NCBI GenBank assembly: GCA_963573385.1
Contig: CAUYLG010044499.1
Span: 1-64,000 of the forward strand
From: Cacajao melanocephalus
Lineage: Eukaryota; Chordata; Mammalia; Primates; Pitheciidae
Reading direction: 5' to 3'
DNA: 64,000 bases
Shown: one piece after another, positions 1-10,717 of the stretch
Layout: each line of letters begins with the position of its first letter
How positions within the stretch are numbered: position 1 is the stretch's first letter
Notes under the pieces: model-generated
Databases searched by the model: none
The model's input: only the letters and a program-made list of their open reading frames with translations
Told to the model about the DNA's origin: nothing
Made by a program: the position numbers and the translations under genes

Positions 1-182
1 AGCATGGGAAGAAAAGCTAGATATAGGTGAAGGGGAGGAAAGCAGCAAATCACACTGCCACGTGTGTACCTATGCAACAATCTTGCATGTTCTTCACATG
101 TACCCCAAAACCTAAAATACAATAAAAAATAATAATAATAATTAAAAAAAAAAAAAGAAAATAATTTAGAAAAAAAAAATAA
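1..182 (+). mobile_element. L1 3' end with A-rich tail (cut by window start)
   Basis: The sequence matches the last part of a primate L1 3' UTR. It carries the typical run leading to 'cacatgtaccccaaaacc' near 97-114, followed by an A-rich tail broken by T and G to about 182. The sense strand is plus. The rest of the element lies left of the window. No coding sequence is included. Confidence 0.9.
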
Positions 183-828
183 ATAAATGTAAAATTGATA
201 TTGGACTTTTGAATTCTAGTGAAGTATATTATTCATACACAAATACATTCATTAGTTAGCAAATATTTATCTTAAGATATATATTTCAAAAATAAGTTTT
301 TTGAATAATTATTAGCATGCAAATATTGGTATTGTTTTAATATTTTATAAAGATAATATGATAATTCTAGACAAATGTTTATATATCTAGAGTCTTATGG
401 TCAACTAAAATTTTTAAAACGGTAATTCCAATTTATATTTATATTTTTTGTAACAGAGAAGTATGATGGTGGGATTAATAAAATACAATCAAGCAAAAAT
501 AAATTGGTATAAAATTCTGTGGGCAAAACTAAATGTAAAGACAATATCAGAGAGAAAGAGAACAGTAAAAATTACGCACAGTTAGAGGACAACATTTTTG
601 TAATGAATAAGGAAAGATATTCAATTGTCATTATATTTAAATTATATTATACACATTATTAAAATAATGTAATATTCCTTTGAAAGAAGGCAAGTATTTG
701 CAATATACTAGAAAACTATGCAGCCATCTAATAAAGTAATTTTTAGTACTGAATTAAACAAAATTAAACTTGAGTAAATGCTTTTTCAACTTATTTTAAA
801 GAGACTGTAAATAAAGTAATCCACTGCC
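183..828. other. AT-rich sequence, nothing recognised
   Basis: Very AT-rich DNA without a recognisable repeat, ORF or RNA gene. Homopolymer A and T runs are short. It may be very old, decayed repeat sequence or unique sequence. Confidence 0.5.
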
Positions 829-966
829 CCAGTTTGTTTCCTCTTATGTGCAATGGGAATAACAAAATTGTACTTTCTTTATGAGATTATCATGAGGAAT
901 ACTGTGTATTGCCTGTAAATGTCCAGCACAGTGTCTTTCACAAAGGGAGCAACCAATAATTATTAG
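829..966 (+). mobile_element. MIR SINE fragment
   Basis: The order of motifs follows a MIR core and tail: a 'cagtttcctc'-like start, an 'atgggaataac' segment, a 'gattatcatgaggaat' segment, then 'cagcacagtgtctttcac' and a final AT-rich end. The copy is diverged and lacks the tRNA-like 5' part. Confidence 0.6.
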
Positions 967-2439
967 TTTTCCAAGGGAGTGAGAAGTATTATCTTTGGAG
1001 ATTACAGCCCTTACACATCTCTTATGTTTTCCCTATTTTAGTCACTTCCTTAGGAAAAAGAATGAAAAGAAATGTAGTATTTAAATCTAAATATAAAATT
1101 AAAAGACAACAAAATAAGGAACAAGGAAATGACGAATGGGAGAACGGATCTTCTCATTGCTTCTTGGATAGGTATTTATTGCCTAACAACAATCTTCATA
1201 CATGTTTCCAATGTGAGGTTGCAAACAAGTGACATTTAAAATTATTCATCTCTATTACCCTGAGTTATTATTTAAATTGTATTAGATGTGATCAACAAAT
1301 ATTTATTTGACATATGCATATGAATGATGGCACATAGGGTGGCAGGAGCTGAACTGTTCAAGTTTCATAGATCGATGTCCATAATCTGACAGATTCTGCA
1401 GTTTTACACCATTCATTTCAGACTGATGCCAATAATGCTGTAGAGATAATAATGGTCTGAATCTAATTTTGTAACTCTTCAAATTGATATAATCAAAATT
1501 TGCCTTATTGGTGGGGGAGGGAGTAAAGTTTGTGTGTAAGCTAAAATTGATAAAAATGATAAACATTCTCACTTCTGTATGAATCATAAAGCAGTAGATG
1601 CCTACAAAGAAATGTACCTTTTTAACCCAATTGTTTGAAAATAATTTTTGAGCAGGTGAAATTTGAAGCTTTGTGTTTTTACTGGCATATTTTCAAAATT
1701 TAATCAAATGGATAACATAATTCCAAATAAATGATGCCCTTGATTTGAGATTTTGAGTACAAAGGATGGTTAATTCAATAGAATAAGTGAACAAATGTCA
1801 ACACAATGAAAAAAAAAAACTATCCATTAACTTTCTTCCAACAAAATCAAACATTTCATTGAATTAACCATAATGTCTTAGTATTTACTTCTTGTATACC
1901 TATATCAACACTTTTGTTTATCATTAAAAAAAAAAGAATCCACATTGTGATATCTGGTATTGTGCCAACTTGGCCAGGTAGAGCAACTTTTTCCATAATT
2001 TCCCTCCATATATGTTTATAGTTAAGGTAGGACACAAAAAGAAATTTTGAACTCCTTGCCCTGTTAACTCCAAGTCGTCCAGGTTCAAATGCAAAGGCAA
2101 TAGCCATACAAGTATTGTTTAATCAGTTTCCATAATCGGGTAAGGTAAAATCCTTATAATAATCCGTTTTATATTTACGTAATACACACATGGAAAAGTA
2201 TCTTTTACTCTAGACATTACAGGTCTTTATTTTCTCCTGTGTCACATGAATTTTGTACTTGCTGTGGTTTGTTAGTATCCTGTATCTGTATTACAGGTGA
2301 TAAAGAGTCATCAAATTATATCCACCAGAATAACTGCTAGTCTTATTTACTCTGTATTCAAATGTAGTGAATAAAACCAATTTAAAAATACTAGTTAATT
2401 TTTCTTACTGGGATACATTTATTTTATACTTGAAATGTA
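967..2439. other. No recognisable gene or repeat
   Basis: AT-rich sequence. Open frames on the minus strand at 1303-1587 and 1856-2107 have no recognisable domain and the composition of chance frames. An A-run at 1809-1819 and another at 1925-1935 are the only simple features. Confidence 0.5.
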
Positions 2440-2564
2440 TAATTTCTATTTAAGTCTTTAATCCATATTGAGTTCATTTTATGTATGATATAAGATAAGG
2501 ATCCAATTTTATTCTTCTGCATGTGTATATCCAAACGGTCAAACACTATTTGTTAAAGAGACTA
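2440..2564 (-). mobile_element. L1 ORF2 fragment, left piece (split by an LTR)
   Basis: Antisense old L1 sequence from the 3' half of ORF2. The reading continues at 2942 after the inserted MST LTR: the left flank ends in 'aagagacta' and the right flank resumes with 'ctatcctttcc', which together form the usual L1 run. No open frame survives. Confidence 0.75.
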
Positions 2565-2941
2565 CGGGTATTATTTGAATGCATATGTCCCTCCAAACTT
2601 CGTATGTTGGAACTTAAACCCAAGATGATGGTATTAACAGGTGAGGCATTTGGGGAAATGATGAAGTACTGAGAGTTTCACCCTCGTTAATGGATTAGGG
2701 CTGTTATAAAAGAGGTTGAAGGGAGGGCCCTAGTGCTTGCTTTATCTGTTCCCCCTTCTGTTGTCGTCTGAAGATGCCACAAGAAAACAGCATCCGTAAA
2801 ACCGGCCTTCATCACACAGAGTCTGCTGGCACCATAATCTTGGATTTCCTACACTCAAAAACTATGAGAAATAAATTTGTATTGTTTAGAGATTATTAAA
2901 TCTAAGGTATTTTGTTATAGCAGTCCAAATGAACTAAGACA
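2565..2941 (+). mobile_element. MST-type solo LTR (ERVL-MaLR)
   Basis: A solo LTR of the MaLR group in plus orientation. Recognisable blocks are the 'tatgtccctccaaac' start, 'gatggtattaacaggtgagg', the 'ttataaaagagg' TATA-like block near 2704, 'cttggatttcctacac', an 'aataaattt' polyadenylation-type block near 2870 and the 'gaactaagaca' terminus. It is non-coding. It lies inside an antisense L1 fragment, flanked by a short apparent TSD (about ACTA), so it arrived after that L1. The length of 377 bp suits an MST LTR with small deletions. Confidence 0.85.
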
Positions 2942-3139
2942 CTATCCTTTCCTATTCTCAGCACACTGATGGAGATCACTCGACCATGTATGCCTGGATT
3001 TATTTCTGGCCTCTCTATTCTGTTCAGCTGTCTACATGTCTATCCTTATGGCAATCTCATAAAGTTTTATTTATTGTGGCTTTGTGGTATATTTTGAAAT
3101 CAGGAAGTGTGATCCCTCCACCTTTGTTCTTCTTTTTCA
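2942..3139 (-). mobile_element. L1 ORF2 fragment, right piece
   Basis: Continuation of the antisense L1 interrupted by the MST LTR. It ends near 3139, where a different antisense L1 starts with its 3' UTR. The junction is shown by 'cttctttttcaagac' followed by L1 3'-UTR sequence instead of further ORF2. Confidence 0.75.
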
Positions 3140-5379
3140 AGACTTAAAAAGAAATGTTATTGTATATGTTTAAGGCATACAACCTGATGATGAAAGATAT
3201 ATATGGATAGTAACAAGTTTCAACAGTGAAGCAAATTAACACATCCATTCATCATCTCACATAGTTACCCATATTTTTTGTTTTGTGGCAACATAAGCTT
3301 AAATCTAATTATTTAGCATTGATTAGATACACAGTAAAATTTAATCACCTATTGTCCTCATGTTGTATATTAGATCTCTAAACTTGTTCAATCTACATAT
3401 GTGCTGCTTTGTATCCTCTGACCCACATCTCCCCATTTTCTCCCCCTTCTCCCTAGTAATTACTGTCTTATTCTCTCCCTGCCTCCATCTCTGTCTTCCT
3501 ATTTGAAATTTTTTTAGACTCCACGTACAAGTGAGATCAGACAATATTGTTTTTTTCATGTCTGGTTTATTTCACTTAGCATAACTTTCCAGGCTCATCT
3601 GTTTTGTGGCAAATAGCAATATCTCATTCTTTATTTAAGGCTGAATAGTGTTACATTGTATCTATGTACCAGTTACTTTACCCATTCACCCATCATTGGA
3701 CACTTAGGTTGTTTCCTCTTGGCTATTGTGAACAACAATGCACTAAATATGGGAGTGTAGATGTCTCTATAAGGTGATGATTTTTGCTTTTGAGCGTATG
3801 CCCACAGGAGAGACTGCTGGGTCAAATAATAGTTTTATTTTTAATTTCTTTAGAAATCCTCATACTGCTTTCCATAACTGTACCAATCTGTATACCACTA
3901 AAAGCATATAAAAATTATTTTATCTTCATATCCTTACCAATATTTATCTTTTGACTTCTTGATAATAGCCATCCTAACAGATGTGAGGTGATATCTTACA
4001 GTGATTTTGATTTGCATTTCCCTGATGACTAAGGATACTGAGCACCATTTTATAAACCTGTTGGCCATTTTTATGTGTTATTTGGAGAAATGTCTATTCA
4101 GGTATTTTTCTTACTTTTTAATTGGGTGTTTTGCTTTTTCACCATTGAGTAGTATGAATTATTTATAAATTTTGAACATTGCCCATTTAAAGATATACAA
4201 TTTGTGAATTATTTTGTTGATTGCTTCCTTTGCTGTGAAGACGTGTTTTAACTGATGTAATCCTGTGAATTTATTTTTGCTTTTGTGACCCAAGCTTTTG
4301 ATGTGATATCTAAAAAATAAATCAATGCCCAGACTAATGTTTGGAAGCTTTTCTCCTATGTCTATGATCTTTTCTAGAAGTTTTGCGGCTTATGGTCTCG
4401 TATTTAGTTTTTTTGTATCCATTTTGAGTTGACTTTTGTGTATGAAATAAGACAATGTTTCCATTTCATTCTCTCTCTCTCTCTTCTCATGTTGAAATCA
4501 AGTTTTCTTGGGATCACTTAATGAAGAGATTATCCTTTCCCCATTATGTCCTCTTGGTGCTCTTGTCAAAAAATGTGCTAACTATATATGTTTGAATTTA
4601 TTTCTGAGCTCTCTATTTTGCTCCACTGGTCTATATGTCTGATTTTTTGCCTGTACTGTACTGTTTCAATTATCTTAGCATTGTAATATAATTATAAATC
4701 AAAAGGTATGATAATGCTTCCAACATTTTTTCTATTTTTCAGATGTGTATTGGCTACTTAAGAATTTGTATTATTCCATATACATTTTTATTTTTATTTT
4801 TTCTTACAAATTTAGGAGTACTAAGTACGGTTGTGTTACATAGATATATTGGGTAGTCGTGAAGTCTGAGCTTTTACTGTACTCATCAACTTTAAATATT
4901 TTTTTTTCTATTTCTATGAAAACTGCCATTGGGATTTTGATTGGCATTGCATTGAATCTATACATTGCTTTGGGAGGTAGGAACATTTTAACAATATTAA
5001 TTCTTCTGTTCTATGAACATGGAATATCTTTTTATTTATTCATGTCTTCTTCAATTTCTTTTATCAATATTTTATAGTTTTCAATGTACAAATGTTTTAT
5101 CTTCTTGGTTAAGTTTATTTTTAGGCTTTTGCTTTTATTATTGCATCATAAATGAAATTGGATTCTTGATTGCAATGTTATTTAAACCACTTTTATATAA
5201 AAATCTTAAGAATTTTTGCATGCTGGTTTTGTATACTGTGAATTTACTTAATTTATATATTAGGTCTAAGAGTTGTTTTGTGGAATCCTGTTTTTTTTTT
5301 TTACATATAAGAGCACATCATCTGAAATAGAGATAATTTTTCTTCTTAATTGTTTTATTTCTTCTGGATCTTTTGTGTT
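3140..5379 (-). mobile_element. Old L1 (L1M-like), 3' UTR and ORF2 end
   Basis: Antisense, mammalian-wide type L1. Read on the plus strand it begins with the 3' UTR (the 'cccccttctccctagtaat' block near 3443 and 'ggctattgtgaacaac' near 3721) and continues into reverse-complemented ORF2. ORF2 is full of stops and indels. A short TC run lies at 4471-4491. A small L1 3'-end piece appears to have inserted at about 4786-4887. The same ORF2 region is repeated in the adjoining L1 at 5380, so these are separate copies. Confidence 0.8.
4786..4887 (-). mobile_element. Very short L1 3'-end insertion inside L1
   Basis: A T-rich run (4786-4802, an antisense A tail) is followed by sequence resembling the last 80 or so bases of a younger L1 3' UTR (the block 'gttacatagatatattgg' near 4836), then the host L1 resumes near 4888. 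This would be a severely 5'-truncated retrotransposition event. Boundaries and identity are uncertain. Confidence 0.45.
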
Positions 5380-5455
5380 TCCATATAAATTTTAGATTTT
5401 GTTTCATTCTTATTAAAAATGCCATTGAGATTTTGATAGGAATTACATTGGGCCC
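5380..5455 (-). mobile_element. L1 ORF2 fragment, left piece (split by LTR)
   Basis: Antisense L1 ORF2 sequence ('gccattgagattttgatagg' near 5421) that stops at 5455 and resumes at 5903 in the expected L1 order ('ctttgggtggtgtggatatt'). This shows an insertion into a continuous element. Confidence 0.7.
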
Positions 5456-5902
5456 TTAAACCCCAAAATCTGAGACAGGTCTCAGTCAATTTAGGAAATA
5501 TATTTTTCAAAGTTGTATGGATGCACACCCATGACACAGTTTCAGGAGATCCTGATGACATGTGCCCAAGGTGGTCAGAACACAGCTTGTTTTTATCGAT
5601 TTTTAGGAAGACCTGAGAGATCAATCAACATATGTAAGATGAACATTGATTCTATCCAGAATAGGTGGGACAAGTCAAAGCAAATGCAGGACAACTTGAA
5701 GGACCAGGGAGAGAGCTTTCAGTTACAAATGGTTTTATTCTTCGGAGTTTCTGATTAGCCTGTCGAAAGGAGGCAATCAGATATGCATTTATCTGTGAGC
5801 AGAGAGATGACTTTGAAGCGGGTTTGGCCTAAGCAGTTCCCAGCTTCACTTTTGCCTTTGGCTTAGTGATTTCAAGGCCTTAAGATTTATTTTCCTTTCA
5901 CA
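5456..5902 (-). mobile_element. Solo LTR of an endogenous retrovirus, family unassigned
   Basis: About 447 bp in antisense. The block 'gagacaggtctcagtcaatt' near 5472 and the 'gtgcccaaggtggtcagaac' block near 5562 belong to a common primate class I-type ERV LTR; I do not assign the subfamily. The plus-strand right end is 'cctttcaca', that is, an LTR starting TGTGAAAGG on the minus strand. A 'gccct' repeat at both edges (near 5452 and 5904) is a plausible 5-bp TSD. It is non-coding: the open frame across 5513-5758 is on the wrong strand and is chance. Confidence 0.7.
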
Positions 5903-6519
5903 AGCCCTATACAAATCTTTGGGTGGTGTGGATATTTTAACATATTAAGTTCTTCAACAATACAAGATATCTTTCCATGTCTTTGAATCTTTAATTTTTT
6001 CATCAATATTTTGTACTGTTTACAAGCTTTTTGCTTCTTATGTTTGAATGTTTTATTCTTTTCGATGCTATTATAAATGGGTTTGTTTTACAATTTTGTT
6101 TCTCAGATAGTTTTTAAAATTAATATAAAAAATACAACTGATATTTTTTATTTCTTATTCTACAACTTTACTTAATGTGTTTATCAGTTCCAGTCATTTT
6201 TAATAGCATCTTCAGGATTTTCTGTATGTAAGATTATAATCTGCAGAGGGACAGTTTCACTTTTTATCTTCTAATTTAAATGTTTTCGTTGTTTTTCTTG
6301 CCCAATTTCTCTGGTTTGAACTTACAGTATTCTATTGAATAGAAGCAGTCACAGTTGACATTCTGGTTATAATCATAGTGCAAAAATATTCAGGTTTCTT
6401 CCCCCCCGCCTCCCCACTGAGGGCAATGGTAATTGTAAGCTTTTCATAAATTGCCTTTATTATGTTGAGGTAATTTCCCTCTTAATTTGTTGAGAATTTT
6501 TATCATGAAAGAATATTTT
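5903..6519 (-). mobile_element. L1 ORF2 fragment, right piece
   Basis: Continuation of the LTR-split antisense L1 through the reverse transcriptase region, ending near 6519 where sense L1 sequence begins. It is heavily decayed, with a C-run at 6403-6409. Confidence 0.7.
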
Positions 6520-6891
6520 GTACAACTTCTAGAAGAAAACGCAGGGGAAAGCTTCTTAACACCGATCTTGGCAATGATTTTATGACTATGATGCCAAACA
6601 TACAAGCAACAAAAGTAAAAATTAGATAAATCAGTGTATATCAAAGTAAAAATTTCTGCATAACAAAAAAAAACAATGAACAGAGTGAAGAGGCAACACA
6701 CTAGGAGAAAATATATGCAAACTACATATGTCATAAGCAGTTAATATTCACAATATAAAGAAGAACTCTTACACCTCCATAACAATTAACAAATGACAAT
6801 TTAAAATGCACTAAGGACTTGAAGAGACATTCTCCAGAGAAGACATACAAATGGCCAAAAAATATATTAAAATGTGCTTAACATCTCTAGC
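6520..6891 (+). mobile_element. Old L1, 3' part of ORF2, sense
   Basis: Sense L1 ORF2 C-terminal region ('ctagaagaaaacgcagggg' near 6529, 'gggagaaaatat'-like block near 6705, 'agacatacaaatggcc' near 6841). It is cut at 6891 by an antisense MaLR LTR. The head-to-head join with antisense L1 at 6519 may mark an old rearrangement. Confidence 0.7.
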
Positions 6892-7355
6892 TGTATTAGT
6901 CCATTCTCATATTGCTATAAGGAAGTATCTGAGACTGGATAATTTATAATATGAAGAAAAGAGGTTTAATTGACTCACAGTTCCACAAGCTGTACAGGAA
7001 TCATGGCTGGGGAGGCCTCAGAAAACTTCCAATCATGATGGAAGGTGAAGGGGAAGTAGATACATCTTCATATTGCAAAACAAGAGAAAGAGAGAGTGAA
7101 AAGAAAAGTGCTAGAAACTTTTAAATAACTAGATATCATGAGAACTCACTCCCTATCATGAGAACAGCAAGGGAGACATCTGGTTCCATGATCCAATCAC
7201 CAGGTCCCTCCCATAACACTGGTGATTGCAATTCGACATGAGATTTGAGTGGGAGCACAGAACCAAAGCGTATTATTCCACCCCTGTTCCCTCCCAAATG
7301 TTATGTCTTTCTCACATTTAAAAACTCAATTATGTCTTCCCAACAGTTCCTCAAT
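6892..7355 (-). mobile_element. THE1/MST-type LTR with a stub of internal sequence
   Basis: Antisense ERVL-MaLR LTR: starts 'tgtattagtccattctcat', includes 'gaggtttaattgactcacag' near 6961, 'ggctggggaggcctcag' near 7005, and ends near 7274. It is followed to about 7355 by MaLR internal sequence ('ccctcccaaatgttatgtc'). Internal sequence on the high-coordinate side of an antisense LTR means this is the 3' LTR with the rest of the body lost. It has no coding capacity. Confidence 0.8.
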
Positions 7356-7798
7356 TTTTAATTCTGTGAAAAAAAAGGCATAGGTAATTTAATAGGTATT
7401 GCATTGAATCTACAGAATAATTTAGCCAGTATAGACTTTTAACAATATTGACTTTTCCTATCCATGAGATGTTTTTGCATTTGTTTGTGGTCATCAACCA
7501 TTTCTTTTATCATTATTTTGTAATTCTCCTTATGAGACTTTCCACAGCCTTGGTTAAATGTATTCCTAGGTACTTCATTTTATTTCGTACTATTGTAAAT
7601 GAGATTGGCTTTTTGATTAGGTCCTCAGTTAAACTGTTATTGGTGTATAGGAACACTACTGATTTCTGTATGTTAATTTTATACCTTGAAACTGTACTGA
7701 TTTTGTCAAATCAAAGACTATTTTTTGAAAAAACTTTAGGGTTTTCTAGATATAAGATCACTTTAGCAGCACACAAGAATAATTTGACTTTATCTTTT

Positions 7799-9023
7799 CT
7801 ATTTTAAATATCTTTTGGGTTTTTTTCTTATCTGAATTGTTCTAATCAGCACTTTTAGGACTATGTTGAGTAGAAATGGAAAAAGTGGGCATCCTTTTCT
7901 TGTTCCAGGTTTTACAGAAAACGCTTTCAACTTTTCCCCATTAAATAGTATGTTGGCCGTTGGTTTGATATACGTGGCCTTTATTATGTTGACATATATT
8001 CTTTCTACGTCTAGTTTGTTGAATATTTTTGTCATGAAGGGATGGTGAATTTTATTAAATACTTTTTCTGCATCTATTGAGACAGTCATGTGGTTTTTAT
8101 ACTTAATTCTGTACATATGATATGTCAAATCAATTAGTTTATGTTGAAACATCCTTGCATTCCTGAGGTTAATCACACCTGAGGATGATGTATCGTGTAG
8201 TTAATGTGCTGTTGGATTCAATTTGCCAGTATTTTAGAGAGGATATTTGCATCTATGTTCATCAGGGATTTTGGTCTGTAGTTTTTTTTTTTTTAATTGT
8301 GTCTTTGCCAGATTCTGATATCAGTATAATGCTAGCCTTGTTGAATGCGTTATGGAGAATTTTAGGAGTCCTCTTTAATTTCTGAAATAGTTACAAAAAG
8401 ATTGATATTCGTTTTGCTTTATATGCTTGATAGAATTTCCCTGTGACTTCATCTGGTCCTGACCTTTTATTTCTTGGGAGACTTATTAGAATTGCTTCCA
8501 TCTTGCTACTTATGATTGATCTGTTTAGGAATTCTATTTCTTCCTGGTTTAGTCTCAGAAGTTTGTGTACTTCCAGGAATGTATTCATTCCTCCAGGTTT
8601 TCTAGTTTGTGAGCACATAGTTGTTCAGAATAGTCTCTGATGATCTTTTGTATTTTTGTGGTATCAGTTGTAATATCTCTTTTTGCATTTCTAATTGTGT
8701 TTATTTGGATCTTCTCTATTTTTGTTTATTGTAGCTAGTGGTATATTAGTTTTGTTCATATTTTCAAAAAAACGACCTTTTTGTTGATCTTTTTTTAATT
8801 TTTTGGTCTCTATTTCACATAGTTCTGCTCTGATCTTTGTTATTTCTTGTATTTTACTGGCTTTGGTTTTGGTTTGTTCTTTCTTTTCTAATTTCTTGAG
8901 GAAGACTGTAAAGTTCTTAATTTGTAATCTTTCTGCTTTTTTAGTGTCATCAGTTATTGCTATAGGCTTTTGGAGTATTCCACAGGTTTTGGTATGGTAT
9001 GTTTTCATTTTCATTTGTCTCAA
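7799..9023 (-). pseudogene. L1 ORF2 relic: linker and reverse transcriptase
   Basis: Three separated minus-strand frames carry recognisable ORF2p sequence. Frame 8691-9023 (110 aa) holds the lysine/glutamate-rich linker between endonuclease and RT, including 'ITKIRAEL'. Frame 8391-8618 holds the start of RT ('SGPDEVTGKFYQAYK'). Frame 7799-8176 (125 aa) holds RT palm sequence with 'SIDAEKVFNKI' and 'KGCPLFPFLLNIVL'. Stops and frameshifts separate them, so no functional enzyme is encoded. Confidence 0.85.
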
Positions 9024-9972
9024 TTTTTTTTTTATTTCTGTCTTAAGTTCTTTATTGACCCAGTGATCATTTAGGAGTATGTTGTTTAATTTCTATATTT
9101 GTATAGTTTCTGAAGTTCCTCTTGTTATTGATTTCTAGCTTTATTCCACTGCAACCTGAGAACTTACTTAATATAATTTGGTATTTTAAAATTTGTTAAG
9201 ACTTGTTTTGTGGCTTAACACATGGTCTGTCTTGGAGAATGTTCTATCTGCTGATGAAAATAATTTATATTCTGTAGTTGTTGGGTAGAATGTTCTATAA
9301 ATGCTTGTTAAGTCTACTTGGTCTAAAGTTCAATTTAAGTTCTTAATTTTTGTTAATTTTCTGTCTAAATAATTTTTCGACTGCTGTGAGTGAGGTGTTG
9401 AAGTTCCCCACTATTATCGTATTATCCTCTATCTCCTTTTTAGGTCTAGTAATCCTTGTTTTGCAAATTTGAAAGGTCTGATATAGGGTGCACATATATT
9501 TAGGATTGTTATATTCTCTTGCATAATTGATCTCTTTATCATTATATAATAAAATTCTTTGTCTTTTTTAAAAACTCTTTTGATTAATATGAGTTTTATC
9601 TAATATAAATGTAACTCTCCCTCTGCTAGCTTTTGGTTTCTGCTTGTGTGGAATAATTGTTTCCAACTCTTTACTTTCAGTCTATGTGTTTTATGGCTAA
9701 GTTTCTTTTATTCAGCATATAGTTGAATCATATTTTTAAATGTGTTCTGCCAATCTGTATCTTTTAAATGTAGCATTTAATTCATTTACATTCAAGGTTA
9801 ATATTGATATGTGAGGCTTTGTTCCTGTCACATTGTTAATTGTTTTCAAGTTGTTTTATGAATGATTTCTTTCATTTTCTATCTTTTTGTCTGTGATTTT
9901 ATAAAATTTTGTCATGTTGCCTTTTGATTCCTCCTTTCCTCTTTTGTGTGATTGCTTTATAAGGACTATGAG

Positions 9973-10042
9973 CTTTATATTACCATGTGTTCATGGTCAT
10001 GAATATCAACCTTTATATTACCATGTGTTCATGGTCATGAAG
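9973..10042. repeat. 38-bp tandem duplication in L1
   Basis: A 38-bp unit at 9973-10010 is followed immediately by a near-identical second copy from 10011. Both contain 'ccatgtgttcatggtcatga'; the second diverges after about 30 bases. Confidence 0.85.
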
Positions 10043-10241
10043 ATCCTGTGGGGACTGCAGTTTAGTCACATCTAAGTCTCAATAGTAACCCACAGAAGGG
10101 TAGTAGGGATACTCCCAGGAGTTCATGGGAGTGTCCAGTCTTACTTGTCCCTCCTTGGAGCAGCTTCAATGCAGTGTCTGTAAATCCCCAATATTTAGGC
10201 TCTCAAGGTGGCACCCAGCTGAGGCTGCTCTGGGCTTGCAT

Positions 10242-10317
10242 GACTGTCAGATCCTGTGTGTCAGATCCCGACTGTCACATCCTGCGTGTCAGATCTTGAC
10301 TGTCAGATCCTGTGTGG
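10242..10317. repeat. 28-bp tandem repeat, 2.7 copies
   Basis: Units at 10242-10269, 10270-10297 and a partial at 10298-10317, each beginning 'gactgtca' and containing 'tcctg(t/c)gtgtcagatc'. Two to four mismatches separate the copies. The array sits in the L1 5' UTR-like sequence. Confidence 0.9.
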
Positions 10318-10717
10318 TTTTCTTTTCTGGAGCAATGTGAGCAATCTTTAGATAGCTCTATAGGTCAGCCCTGAGGAACTAGTGAGTCAAGGTTTCTCCT
10401 GTAGTCAAGATGGTAAAAGCCACTTTTGGATGTGAAGCCCTAACAGTAAGAGTTTCCTAACAGGAAGAGTTTCTCTCTTGCTGTTGCCCTGAATCCTGGG
10501 ACTACTCTCATTTTTCATTCAGTTCTTGGCTGGTCAGGATTCCGCGAATGCTTTCCTTACTTACTTCTGGTTCTTCTCGTCTCTTCTCTGGTAAATCCTG
10601 CTGTACTCTCCTAGACAATCTGTTTGAAATGTAAGTACCTACTTACTATTCTGGTTCTTCTCCATGAAGGAGACACATACTACTGGAATCTAGTCAGCCA
10701 TCTTGATCCCTTTCTTG

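Larger units (their letters stand above)
7356..10717 (-). mobile_element. Antisense L1 with ORF2 and 5' end, apparently lacking ORF1
   Basis: A long antisense L1. Reverse-complemented ORF2 runs from about 7366 (truncated 3' side) to about 9950, covering reverse transcriptase, the linker and the endonuclease region. Then comes GC-richer sequence, 10043-10717, that reads as an L1 5' UTR: its minus-strand start contains 'aagatggctgactag' near 10693-10707, a typical L1 beginning. The 3' UTR is absent. I see no ORF1-like sequence between ORF2 and the 5' UTR. Two small tandem repeats lie in the 5' part (9973-10042 and 10242-10317). Confidence 0.8.

Noticed and set aside
7448..7807. 119-aa plus-strand frame
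   Set aside because: Antisense to L1 ORF2; the plus-strand protein is hydrophobic low-information sequence.
10125..10340. 71-aa plus-strand frame in GC-richer DNA
   Set aside because: It lies antisense to an L1 5' UTR and includes the 28-bp tandem repeat.
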